Source of the DNA: Pigoraptor vietnamica
Taxonomy: Eukaryota; Opisthokonta; Filasterea
Assembly: GCA_943704525.1 (NCBI GenBank)
Contig: CALSCQ010001358.1
Coordinates: 1-26,180, forward strand
Length of the DNA: 26,180 nucleotides
Direction of reading: 5' to 3'
Shown: positions 10,314 to 21,033 of the stretch, piece after piece
Numbering within the stretch: position 1 is the first letter of the stretch
Layout: each line of letters begins with the position of its first letter
Made by a program: the position numbers and the translations under genes
The notes under the pieces: model-generated
Seen by the model: only the letters and a program-made list of their open reading frames with translations
Databases searched by the model: none
What the model was told of the DNA's origin: nothing

Positions 10314-13300
10314 ATGGTGAAGTTCAAGAAGCAGCAGGTCGCCTCGGGGCCTGCGATGGCCCCCGCGCGGGGCAGGTGCGTGCCAGTGCCCGTTTATGAT
10401 TGCTGTGGATGGCCTTGTTCCAACACTGAATGGCGAATGCGTGCGTGTGCGTGCGTGTGTGTGCGTTTCAGGAGCCTCCGCGACCTGACGGAGGCGGCGG
10501 GCATTGCGGACCTCGCATTCCTGAGCGAGATTGAGCAGGCAGCGCCCATCCCGACGCAGAACAAGCCGAAGGAGGTCCGTCTCACTCGGCCGCACACGCA
10601 CTAACAAACACGCACACAATCACACACACAGTTTACGGTGTTCATGGTCGCCTGTCTATGACCTAATCTGATCCCACGTCGGCCTGTGTGGTTGTCCGCT
10701 GGTGGCAGGGCATGGCGTGCGTGCGCGTCTTCATGCCGGACAATTCGTATGCGAGCTTCGTGGTCGCCGACGACGCGACGGCGGGCGATGTGGCGGGGAA
10801 GGCGTTTCGCAAGTTCTGCACGATGACGGGCGGCGACGAGTCCGTCGAGCACGTGCTGTACATGGTAACCTTCGACAAGGAAGGCGGGTCTCGCTGCGGC
10901 GTCTCGTGTGCTGTGTGACCCTGCACGCTCAATTTCATATGGCCTCTCGTGTGCTGTGTGACCCTGCACGCTCAATTTCATATGGCCTGCGCGCGCATGC
11001 AGATCGCCCGCTCTACGACGAGGAACGCCTCGTGCAGCTGCGTCAGAAGTTCCTGTCAAGCAAGGCGGCGCACGCTGCTGGCGACGGGGACGACATTGTG
11101 CGGTATGTAGTCTGGACACATTGGGAGTGGGGAGAAGTGTACTGACACCCGTCGCTGCTCCACGCAGGTTCCAGCTGCGGCCCAAGGCGAAGGAAGAGGT
11201 GATCGCCATGTACTTTCCGGACGAGTCGTACGGTTCGTTCCGCGTCACTGCCGAGACAACCGCAGCCGAGCTGGCGGAGGTGCGCTGAGTGCGAACTGGT
11301 GTGCATGCCGCAAGCACATGCTCGAGTGTATGGGCGCATGCGTATGTCACTGGTAGCCTCTGTGCTCACATGCACGTCGCGGCGCACGCTCACCCCCCGC
11401 GCTGCAGATGGGCCGGCGCAAGTACAACCGCATTATGGAATACCCCGACCAGGACCAGTCGGCCGCGCTTGCCATCCGCGTGCACACCTTCAACAAGAAC
11501 GGTGCGTGCGTGCGCAACGCCCAACACAACGCAGCGCACTTGCGTAGTGTGTGTGTTTGTGTGTATTGTGCCTGGAAGACGCTGCTTGCGTGGACGCGAG
11601 TGCCAATTCGTCACCCGCGCAGACAAGTACCTCGAGCCCGACGACAAGCCCCTCCTCATCAAAATGAACCTTGTGGTTGCCAACGGATTCGTCGACGGGC
11701 ACGCGGTCCGCTTTGAGCTCCTCGAGGTGCGCTGCCACCCCTCCCTTGCCCAGTTCTCTGCCTGCGTATGTGTTGTTAAGGGAGTTCGCTTGTCTGATAC
11801 TGGCCCTTCTACGCAGCGTGATTCCACCACGGACAAGCGCGCATCCTCCGTGCTCCCCGCGAGCACGGCGACCGAGGCAGCGCCGGCGAAGGAGGCAACG
11901 CCAGAGGTACGTAGCGACGCTTTCCCTTTTTGCTGTTTCTCGCTGCCCTCCGCAACACGCCAGCCTTTCATCGTGCTGACGAATTGCATGCCCACGTGCA
12001 GGACCGCGCCATGTTTGAAATTGCAGTGCGCGCGCTCATGTGCACACCCGCGTCGGCCGTGCGGTCCATGCGCTCAACGGATGCCGCCAGCGAGGACTCG
12101 AGCGCGCAGAAGCGCAAGTCGCGCGTGGGACGCAAGGTGTCCGTGGACAAGCTGCGCGCGCTGAGCCTCCGCTGCGCCGGCAGGGTCAACGACCTACAGG
12201 ACAAGCACAGCAAGGCCCCCGCGGACGACGGCGAGGCCGAGCGCGAGCGCGTGTACGTCGCGGCCCTCTCCCACTACCACGCGCATTTTCTGTGCCAGCG
12301 CGCGCGCCACCTCATCCTCATCAGCGACACGACGACGGACGACTTTGCCGCCATCTTCGGCACGACCCTCCGCAACGAAATCCGCCGATTCGACGCAGAC
12401 CTCGTCGACCGGCGCGCGGCCGAGACGCGCAACGCGCAGCAGCGGCGAACGGGCGCGGCGGGCGCCACACCCGCCCCACGCCCCCTGCCGAACATGCTGG
12501 GACCCGACAAGGACAAGTACGAGGCCTGGATGGCGGACTTCACGTCCATGCTGCTGGACGTCGTCGGTAGCGGTGCGGACGACACCAAGACCGTCGTCCG
12601 CAAGCGCCGCGCCACGGAAGTGTCGGCGGACGACACGGTGGCGACGCCGTCGGGGACTCTGCGGCTCTCGACGCTCTCGCGCACGCAGGCTGAGGCTCTG
12701 GGGCTGCTGCGCGCGGCGCTGTCGATTCCCCAGGCGGACGCCGACGCCATCGTGGAGCGCGAGCGCGTTGCCTTTGAAGCAAATCCGTCGGATCTTGTGC
12801 TCGGGCTGAGCCAGCGACTCGCGCGGGCAGCAGCGCACCCGTTCTACAACGAGACGTCCCTCGACAAGGCGCGCGCGGCTGCGTGGCGCGAGGCGGAAGG
12901 GTCGCAGACGCGCGAGCTCATGAAGGCCATCTGGTCTGCGCCGCGGCAGTCGAACCGCGAGTGCCTCTTCAAGTGCCGCCTGAAGATATCGCTGCTGGAG
13001 CTCGTGGGCGTGCGGGGCGGCGGCGTGGACTGCACGCGCCCCATGGCCCTCGCTCTCCTCGGCAAGAAGCAGCACATGACGCTGCCGATCGACTACAGCG
13101 ACAAGGCGGGCGCGGCGCCGATCGTGTGGCCGGACGCGACGTTTGAGTTTGACGTGAGCAACCCCGCCGCGATCATCGCCATTGAGGTGTGGGACGAGTC
13201 CAAGTCGCAGAAGATCGCAGTCCTCGAGGCAACGGCCGTGTCGTACATGGAGGGCCTGCTCAACAGCCCGCGCGGCCCCTCGCCCGACCCCATCCGCCGC

Positions 13301-13957
13301 CGCCGCCGCATGACGAGCGTCGTCGCACCGGACACGGCCCCGGAGGCCCTCTTCCAGGTTTCGTGCGTGGTCGACGCGTCCGTCCGCGCGATGGGCCACG
13401 TGCACGTGCGCGGCGGCGACTACTCGTCGTGGACGGACATTTTCATGGCCGTGCACGTGCTGGACGGTGACTCGACGGGCACGGTGTTCAAAATGTTTGC
13501 CCTGCCGCGCCTCTTCGACGGCGACGAGGAGGAGGACGGCGCACTCCCTTCGTCCACGCACAAGCGCACGCCGAGCAGTCTGTCGGTCTCGTCCCGCAAG
13601 CGGAACACGTCGGGCGGCGAAAGCGACAGCCGCATGCGGTCTGTCAGCGGTGCGTCGACGTCGAGCGCGAGCGAGCTCTCCCACTCGGGGTCGTCACTGT
13701 CCCTGCCGTCCGTGGCGTCTACGGCGGGCGCGGCAGGCAGCACCGGCACCGGCGGCGGCGTGCTGCAGCGCGAGGGCATGCTGACGTGCAAGAAGAAGAG
13801 CGAGTCGAAGCGGTCGTCGCTCAATCTGTCGCGCGCCAAGTGGAAGCCGATGTACTTTCTCCTGCGCAACACGCGGCTCTTCATCTACAAGGAGAAGCCC
13901 GTTGGCGTGGGTGGCCTGTGCCCGCAGCTCATTGTCGCTTAGGGAGCCGCACAGAGT

Positions 13958-14009
<52 letters not shown>

Positions 14010-17000
14010 ACATGTGTGCTTGCGAGCGCGTGGGTGTGTGGGTGGGTGTGGATATACAGAGTACTGTGCCTGACCCTATTGCCTCCCGCAGGATGTGTCC
14101 CCTGTGGCCGACTACGATGTCGTCCACGCCACCATCGAAGCGGTTGCCGAGCACAAGAAGCGCCCAAACGTCATCACGCTGACTCTCTCTGACGGTGTCG
14201 TCTACTTCATGCAAGCCGCCTCCTCCCCCGAGATGGACGCGTGGGCGGAGACCTTGCGCAAGGCCGCCGCCATGGGCGCCCCCATCCCGGCCGTCAGCCT
14301 CACGTCGTCCGGCAGCGTGCGGGGCCCCAGCAGCCGGTGGAAGAGCACCGCCAGCGCCGCGGTGGCCGCAAACGCATTTGCCGCGGCCGCCGCGACATCC
14401 ACGCGACGTGGCGCCGCGCCCACCGAGTCTGCGATTCCGGAGGAGGGCGGCCTTGCGGCGTCGTCCTCAGGGCCTCTCCGCAAACCCGCGGACGACGGCG
14501 CCGGGGACGCGCACGCGCGGGGCGACGACGACGGCACGCGGCCGCGCGAGGTGCGGATGGGCATGTTCCACCTGATTGGGGAGGAGCTCGAGGAGCCGCT
14601 CGGCGGGGACGTGCTGCCAGACCTCAGTTTTGACATTGTGACGGACGCCGGCACGCGCCTCTCGTTCCTCCTCCCGACCACGGCGGATTGGAAGGGGTGG
14701 CACGGCGCGCTCCGTGCCCTCACGCGCCGCCGCCGGCAAACGGACGCCGTGATGGTGTCTCGCGCTGACGCAGAGGGTAATCTCGCGATGCGGCAGCGCG
14801 TGCGAGACGCCTACGCCGCGCAGGGGACCGCCGTGCCGGAAGTCGTGAATTTGGACGTCGACCGTGCGCAACGCGTGTTGGCGCTGGCGCAGTCGGGCGC
14901 GCCACCGGCCCTCTCGACGCCGCTCGAGCTCTCGCTGGCGGAGGCGATCGATGAGGACCACCACGGACAGTTTCGCATGCTGCTCTACGCGCTCCTGGAG
15001 CACGACAGCGAGACGGAGGAGCTGAGCGAGGCCGCAGCGCTCGTCATGGACACGTATGGCACGTTTTACGGTGTCGCAGAGACGTACAGGCGGCTGCTGT
15101 ATGTGGACGCCCTCGCGCGGCAGTACAATCTTGAGTGCCACCGCAAGTCTGCGCGCAACGTGCGCTATCTCCCTGTGCTTGCCGAGCTCCTCGTCCAATT
15201 CGGACACGTGAGTGCCGGCCCGCCCGTTCCGCAAACACCCACATCTAACACACGCGCGCACAGAGACACACTCACGCACGCACGTATGCACTGACGCAAC
15301 CTGCAATCCTCGTGCTCATAGTCTGCACCCTGTGGTGCTCTCCCCTGCAGTCGATTGAGACGTCGCGCGTGGGCTTGTCGCTGCTGGAGAAGGCCATTTA
15401 CGACGACGTCCTCTCTCTCCTCGAAACGCTCCAGACGGAACAGGTGCGCTTGTGCTGCAGCCTTTACCTCGCGTGCTGTCCGTGAGCGCTTGCACTGACG
15501 ATTTTTGGCCCCGCAGATATCCGCGTACAAGGACTGGTTCCCCTACGCCAAGGGTGGCATCGAGGCGACGCTCCGCCTGCTCAACGTCGTCGTCCAATCC
15601 GAGTACTATCGCGCCAAGACAAAGCGGGCGCCGAACCCCATGGCGGACCTCCTCCTCGTCTGCATTGGGCGTGCGACGGTCGCCCGCTACGACCGCGTGG
15701 GCTCGATGACGGCCGACCTCGTGGCCGCCGTCCTCTCGGCGCAGGCGCAGACGCCGACGCAGCACGCCGACGCGCGCTCTCCGCTCCAGCTGATGAAGAT
15801 GGCGCAGCTCGTCGGCGAGGAGCTCGCTGAGGACGCGGAGTACTTTCGCATGGCGTTTGCGCCCTACACCGACGTCGTCGCGACGGCGGGAGGCGAGTAT
15901 GCACGACTGCTCCTGAAGGACGTGCGGCGGTGCGTCGCGAGTCCCGTGCACACGGACTCTGAGAAGATCGACCTGTACCTCCGCGTGCGCCGCCTCGTGG
16001 ACGGCCCACTGCGGGAGGCGCGCACGCCCAAGAGCGAGGCGGACGTCGATGGCCTCGTCGCCGCGTTTGAGCCGTGCATCCGGGGGTGGCTGACATCGAC
16101 GGGGAAGCAGCTGCGCGAGTGGACGCGGCGCGCTCTCAGGGACGACACGGTGGGTGTGGGGCTTTAGAGGTGGTCTTTTCGTGTGCCCATCTCACCCTTT
16201 TTCCGCGCTGCATGCAGTTCACGCTGGTGGAGTCGGGCGGCGGCACGCTGCACTCTGCGTCGGTCGTCGACGTCTTCTGCTGCTTCAACCAGGTGCGTGC
16301 GATGAGCGGTGTGCGGTGGCGTGCGTGGGCACGACGCTCTTGTTCCCTGCAACCGTACACTCGCGGGGAGACCACTGACCGCGACACCCCCGCAGAGCTT
16401 TGACTTTGTGCAGCGCCTCAATTGGCCCAACGCATCCGAGCGGCACCAATTCCTGGAAATGTTCTCGGAGGTGTGTGCGCTGTCCGGGTGTCGTCACTGT
16501 TATGTCTACCCCGTTCCCCTCCGAACGTGACATGTTCATGTCTCTCTCTTTGCACCCCTGTCGTGCCCCTGATGAGCGAGCCCCGCGCAGTCCACGTGCC
16601 GCACGCTCGAGGAATACGTCGTCGGGCTGAAGGATGCGTGCGCCGAGCGCTTTTTCGAGAAGGGACCCCCGCCGCCGCCAAACGCCAACCCAAACACGGC
16701 GATGGGGCAGCTGTCGGCCCTGCTGGAGAGCAAGATTGACCTGGTCGAGGCACGCGTGAACAGCGTCTTTGGCGCGCCGGAGAGGCCGAAGCCCCGCCCC
16801 ATGACCGTCGAGGATGTACGTACTGCGCCGCTCTGTGCGCGAATGCCATGGCAGAGCGACCTTGCGCACATGCAGCCCTTGTCAGTATATCCTAATGTTG
16901 GCGGCGCGCTAACACGCAATGCCCGGCGCAGCTGTTCACCGCCCTCAACAACATTGAGGTGGCGCGGCAGCAACTGGCGGAGCTCAAGCGCCTCTTCCTG

Positions 17001-18206
17001 GCGCACGCGGCTGCGCTGCCGGTGGAGAACGGCTTCACTGGCCGTCACTTTGACGAGGCCGTCTCCGTGCTGGACCACATTGCGCTCGCGGGCATCCTCG
17101 CCGACCTTGCCGAGGAAGTGAGTGCTGCCGCTGCCACACGCCCATGTGTCACGTGGTGACCCCATGCGAGGGGTCGTGTTGCACTCCGTGCGTTGGGTGC
17201 CCCTTTGCTAAGCCGCGTGTTACTGCTCGCAGATGGCCGGCAGCATCCAGAGCGGCCTGCTCCACTTGACGGGTGTCGACGTCTCCGGCCGGGCAGGGTC
17301 CGCGTCACGCGAGCTGACCGAGGCCGACCTGGGCGCGACGGACGCCGAGGTGCAGGAGCTCGTCGACCCCGTGATTGCGTACATGAACGAGAAGCTCGAG
17401 CTCTTCACCGAGCACCTCTACGATCCCGTCTTCCAGCGCGTTCTCGAGCGCATGTGGGTGCTCGTCCTCGAAACGATAGAGGCCATCCTGTGCCCGATCA
17501 GCGACGCGGCCGGCGCGCAGAACGGGGCGCAGGCTCCCCGCCAGCCCTCGCGGCACGTGGACCTCAGCGGGTCGATGCGCCGGCGCCTCCCGAGCGGCGT
17601 GAAGAAGGCGCTTGGCGGAGTGCTCACGCCGCGCCAGCACGCTATGTTCGACAAGGCCATCAACGTGAGCGCTGTTCTCTGCCGCCTGTGTCGGCTGGCA
17701 CCTTTGTTTTGCGTGCGTGGGTTGAACGGAGTGTGGGCCTCTGAGTTGTCTTGTCGCGCGTGTGCAGATTTTCCGAGGGTTCCTCCACGCCGACTCGGAC
17801 GGCCTTCCTCTCGATGTCCTCGACTCGCCGAAACTTGCGGAGACGCGCCGCTTGCTTGCGCACTGCCGCACACCGACGAAGGCGCTGGTGGAGGCGCACG
17901 ATGCGCAGGCCACGCCCGAGGCAGAGCGCACGCTGATCAGGTATGTTCCGCTGCGTTTCTTGTGTTGGTGTGCCACTTGAGTGATTGATGCTCTTGTACG
18001 CGCGATAACGTGCGACTCTCGCGTGCCACTTTTCTGATAAATGCCCTTTAACGTGCGACCTGTGTGCGCCGCGCAGGCTCGTCATATCGAACCGCCAACG
18101 GGACTCGGACGCCGTGCAGTGGATGCGCGGGCGGTCCAACTCGGCGGGGAGTGGGGAAAACGCCGTCGATCGCATTGGGCGCTCCATCACGTCGTGGTTC
18201 AAGTAA
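10314..18206 (+). CDS. Munc13/BAIAP3-like protein: RA-like x2, C2, PH, MUN
   Basis: Exons: 10314-10375, 10472-10574, 10709-10883, 11003-11102, 11168-11279, 11408-11501, 11623-11726, 11817-11906, 12002-13906, 14092-15207, 15351-15443, 15517-16149, 16218-16292, 16396-16470, 16591-16815, 16932-17117, 17233-17664, 17768-17940, 18077-18206; 1960 residues. Two Ras-association-like folds (about 56-148 and 150-250) share the signature PD-x-SY-x-SF-x-V. A C2 domain (about 600-700) seems to lack most loop aspartates, so calcium binding is doubtful. A PH domain (about 868-975) is split by an intron and ends MDAWAETLRKAA. The MUN region runs from about 1190 to the end, with YGVAETYRRLLYVDALARQY early and an MHD2-like segment (YMNEKLELFTEHLYDP, VLERMWVLVLETIEAIL) near 1755-1808. 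Munc13-family MUN domains prime SNARE-driven vesicle fusion. Intron 3 appears to use a GC donor. Confidence 0.88.
10902..10987 (+). repeat. Perfect 43-bp tandem duplication within an intron
   Basis: Copies 10902-10944 and 10945-10987 are identical head-to-tail. They lie wholly inside intron 3 (10884-11002) of the Munc13-like gene and carry in-frame stops, so they do not alter the protein. Identity indicates a recent duplication or an assembly artefact. Confidence 0.95.
13962..14008 (+). repeat. (TG)n microsatellite in Munc13-like intron 9
   Basis: A nearly pure TG run on the coding strand inside the intron 13907-14091 that interrupts the PH domain. UG-rich intronic RNA is a known ligand for CELF/TDP-43-type proteins in animals; any role here is unproven. 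Confidence 0.95.
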
Positions 18207-18348
18207 AGGGCACCAGCTTTGTTACGCCAGCGCATCGGTTTGCCATCGCAAAGAGAGACAACCGACATGCCCGCCACCCCTACCCGTCTCAAAAGGTTAC
18301 ACGATTTTGAGCAGAAAGTGTATCCTCACTGCGCCCAGGGTAACGTGG

Positions 18349-18457
18349 TTCAGGGGTTCAGTACCCCTGACGTGGTTACACCCGAAGCGAATTATTCCGA
18401 GAGCTCGCAATGTTTTGGAGCACACACAAAAGCGACCAGGGGTACTGAACCCCTGAA
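18349..18457. repeat. 21-bp perfect inverted repeat with self-complementary arms
   Basis: Arm 1 (18349-18369) and arm 2 (18437-18457) are exact reverse complements separated by 67 nt. Each arm is itself a small hairpin, CAGGGGT and ACCCCTG flanking five bases. Arm 1 is bracketed by two copies of ACGTGGTT (18343-18350 and 18370-18377, approximate). The structure sits about 140-250 nt downstream of the Munc13-like stop codon. A miniature transposon, a structured RNA or a 3'-end signal are possible readings. Confidence 0.85.
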
Positions 18458-18684
18458 AGCGACGCCATTTCACCCAATCGGGCCATCTGCTCCTTTTTTC
18501 CCTCTGCTTTCGTTTTGTTTGCCGCCGCGCGCGCGTTCTCTCATTCTGCTTGCTGTACATGTGGCTTAGTGTGTGGCAGTGCGGGTAGAGTGGGTTGGGG
18601 TTCACAGTGGGAGGGGTTTGTTTGCTAGTGCAGGGTGCCTATCAACATAGTCGGGCGACGGGAACGTTTCGTGCGTCCGCACAC

Positions 18685-18845
18685 GCGCTGCACGCACGCA
18701 CGCACGCACACACACACGCACGCACGCACGCACACAACTCGCGCGCCTAACCACGCGCACGCTATCACTCTCGTGCATACACCGCAGACACACGCAGACG
18801 CACATACTTTCGCCTCTTCGCACACACAAACACACAACCACACAC
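18685..18845. repeat. CA-rich low-complexity tract
   Basis: Degenerate CACACG/CACGCA repeats upstream of the SET gene, with scattered interruptions. No gene is supported; conceptual His/Thr-rich peptides are artefacts of the repeat. Confidence 0.8.
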
Positions 18846-18919
18846 ACCACAACAAAACGCGCGCATCGCACGCGTACATAATCGCGCACTCAGCACGCTT
18901 ACAGCGCGGCCTGTGCGCC

Positions 18920-18929
18920 TTTTGGCGCC
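18920..18929 (+). promoter_or_regulatory. E2F-like site upstream of SET gene
   Basis: TTTTGGCGCC matches the E2F/DP consensus TTTSSCGC and lies 66-75 nt upstream of the SET start codon. Together with flanking bases it forms GCGCC-TTTT-GGCGC, a short inverted repeat. S-phase control would suit a histone chaperone, but a single 10-base match is weak evidence. Confidence 0.35.
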
Positions 18930-18994
18930 TCAATTGCCCACACGCACTCGGCTACGCACGCAACACGACGCACCGCGCGTGATCGTGCTGCGAC

Positions 18995-20173
18995 ATGGCA
19001 GCACCGCCTGCGAAGGCACCCCGCCTGTCCGATGGGCCCACCGACATCCACGAGCGTCTGGCGGATGGCCAGCGCGCGAATGGCGCAAAGGACGCCGCCT
19101 TGGTGGCGCGCGCCCTGAGCGAGCTGGACGCGTCGCAGGAGGGTTTGGAGCGGCTGAATGAGATGGCCTCTGAGGAGATTCTCCGCGTGGAGCGCCAGTA
19201 CAACGCACTGCGGCAGCCGCTGTACCAACAGCGCTCGCAGATCATACGCGCGATTCCGGACTTCTGGCTGCAATGCGTATCCGTCCCGTCTCTATGCCGT
19301 CCTGTATGCCACCATGACACGCGCACAGACACACGCACGCAAACACGCTCGCAAACACGCACGCACGCGCGCAGGGACGCACACATTCGACACCGGAGTG
19401 TACAGTGTTATTCCCTCTGCCAGTCGTCGTCTGCGTATTTTCTTGACCGCACGTCTCGTGGTGCAGTTCCGCAACAACGAGCTCCTGCGTGGGCTGCTGA
19501 GCGAGGACGACGCCGAGGCTTTCCACTACTTGCGCTCGATTGACGTGGAAGAGTACGACGATGTCAAGTCGTACAAGATTGTCTTTGTAAGTGGCCAGCT
19601 GTGTGTGCGGCGTTGTGTGCGTGTGTGCTTTTGTGGGGCGATGGGGTGCGTTGCTAGTGTTGCTATCGCAGTATATGCACTCACGTCAACGCGCGCGCAT
19701 CACCCCCTCACTCACTTCGCTAATGCGTCGTGCACGCGCAGTCGTTCGACCCCGACAATCCCTTCTTTGAGAATGCGACGCTCGCGAAAGAATATCTCGT
19801 GGACGACAATGGCGACTTGCACACGACGTCGACACCAATCGCGTGGAAGCCGGGAATGGTGTGTCTTGTCGCCTGTATTGCCCTCGGTGTGTGCGCACAC
19901 GCGAACACAGAAAAGCATGCGCGGCCTCTCAAATGCCAGCTCTTGCGATGCGGCTGACGCATGTGCTGTTGCAGGACCTGACTGCGGAGAATGTCAACGC
20001 GACCAAGGGGCGCAAGCGGCGGCGAGAAGACGGGGAGAGCTTTTTCCGGTGGTTTGCGGGGGGACAGGCAGCGGACGTCGAAATTGGCGAGGTCATCAAG
20101 GAGCACTTGTGGCCGAACCCGCTTCTCCACTACGCCGCGCGGGTGGGTCGAGCACAGAACTTTTCTGGCTCTC

Positions 20174-20228
<55 letters not shown>

Positions 20229-20342
20229 TATCTGTGTGTCTGTGTGTGTGTGTGTATGTGTGTGTGTGTGGTGTGTGTGTGTGTGTGGTGTGTGTGGTGT
20301 GTGTGTGTGGTACGTGTGTGTGTGCGTGTGTGTTGTGCGTGC

Positions 20343-20396
<54 letters not shown>

Positions 20397-21033
20397 GGTC
20401 ATGCCTGTGCATTGAACGCCTTTCCATTTCGCGCCGCAGTCGAGTGATTTTTCGGATGCACGCGGGGATGGCACAGCGGCTGTTGGCGTGAACAATGGCC
20501 TTGGCGTAAACGGCGAAAGCGCGCTAGCAGTGGACGAAGAAGGTGCCAACGGCGATGGCGGGGACGTGGCCTACGACGGCTACGCGGGCGAGGAAGTTGA
20601 AGAAGAGGATGAGACGCTTGCGACCGCTGGCGCCGACGGAGCGGCTTTTGCCGAAGGAGAGGTGTATGCCGAGGGGGGTCTATCGGGAGAGGTGGACGAC
20701 GACGAGTACGCGGGCGAAGAGGTCGCTGAGGCGGAGGGTGCTGAGCATGCGGAGGGTGTGGAGGCTGCGGACGAGGAGGGCGGCGAGGAAGAAGGAGGGG
20801 AGGAGGAGGAACAGACTGGCGACGAGCCCGACGGCGCCGCTGCTGTCGGTGAGCCTGGCGTAGCGGCGTATGGCGGCGACGGCGCTGAAGACGAGGGCGA
20901 CGAAGGGGACGAGGGAGACGAAGGGGAAGAGGAAGACGGCGAAGGCACGTATGGGGCCGATGCCCCGGATGACGACGAGGGTATTGACGCGGGGGGCGAC
21001 GAGGAGGAGCCCGACGACACGTACCGATCGTGA
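18995..21033 (+). CDS. SET: SET/NAP-family histone chaperone with long acidic tail
   Basis: Exons 18995-19276, 19467-19586, 19742-19858, 19975-20142 and 20440-21033 give 426 residues. The N-terminus has a helical dimerisation-type segment (about 30-85) with EEILRVERQYNALRQPLY. It is followed by the NAP/SET earmuff signatures IPDFWLQCFRN, LRSIDVEEYDDVKSYKIVF, FDPDNPFFEN and IAWKPGMDLT, then FFRWFAG and a hydrophobic helix near HLWPNPLLHY. Exon 5 encodes about 198 residues that become overwhelmingly Glu/Asp/Gly/Ala. SET/TAF-I proteins bind core histones and also inhibit PP2A in animals; they act in nucleus and cytoplasm. All splice junctions preserve the family alignment. Intron 4 (20143-20439) contains a large TG repeat. 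The ATG at 18995 is preceded by an E2F-like site. Confidence 0.93.
20175..20396 (+). repeat. Large interrupted (TG)n repeat in SET intron 4
   Basis: About 220 nt of TG repeat with TCTATC, GGTG and TACG interruptions fill most of the intron between the globular domain exon and the acidic-tail exon. The interrupted order suggests an old expanded array. It accounts for the Val/Cys and Thr/His conceptual peptides on either strand. Confidence 0.95.

Larger units (their letters stand above)
18207..18994. other. Intergenic region between Munc13-like and SET genes
   Basis: This 788-nt gap lies between a gene end and the next gene start on the same strand. It contains the inverted-repeat pair at 18349-18457, a CA-rich stretch at about 18685-18845 and an E2F-like site near 18920. 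No coding sequence is supported. Confidence 0.6.

Noticed and set aside
12194-13684. Long reverse-strand open frame of 496 residues
   Set aside because: It is the antisense shadow of the GC-rich exon 9 of the Munc13-like gene and is Arg/His/Val-biased without motifs.
20172-20550. Val/Cys-rich and Thr/His-rich open frames
   Set aside because: They are translations of TG/CA repeats on either strand; the same applies near 10020, 13965, 18690 and 22200.
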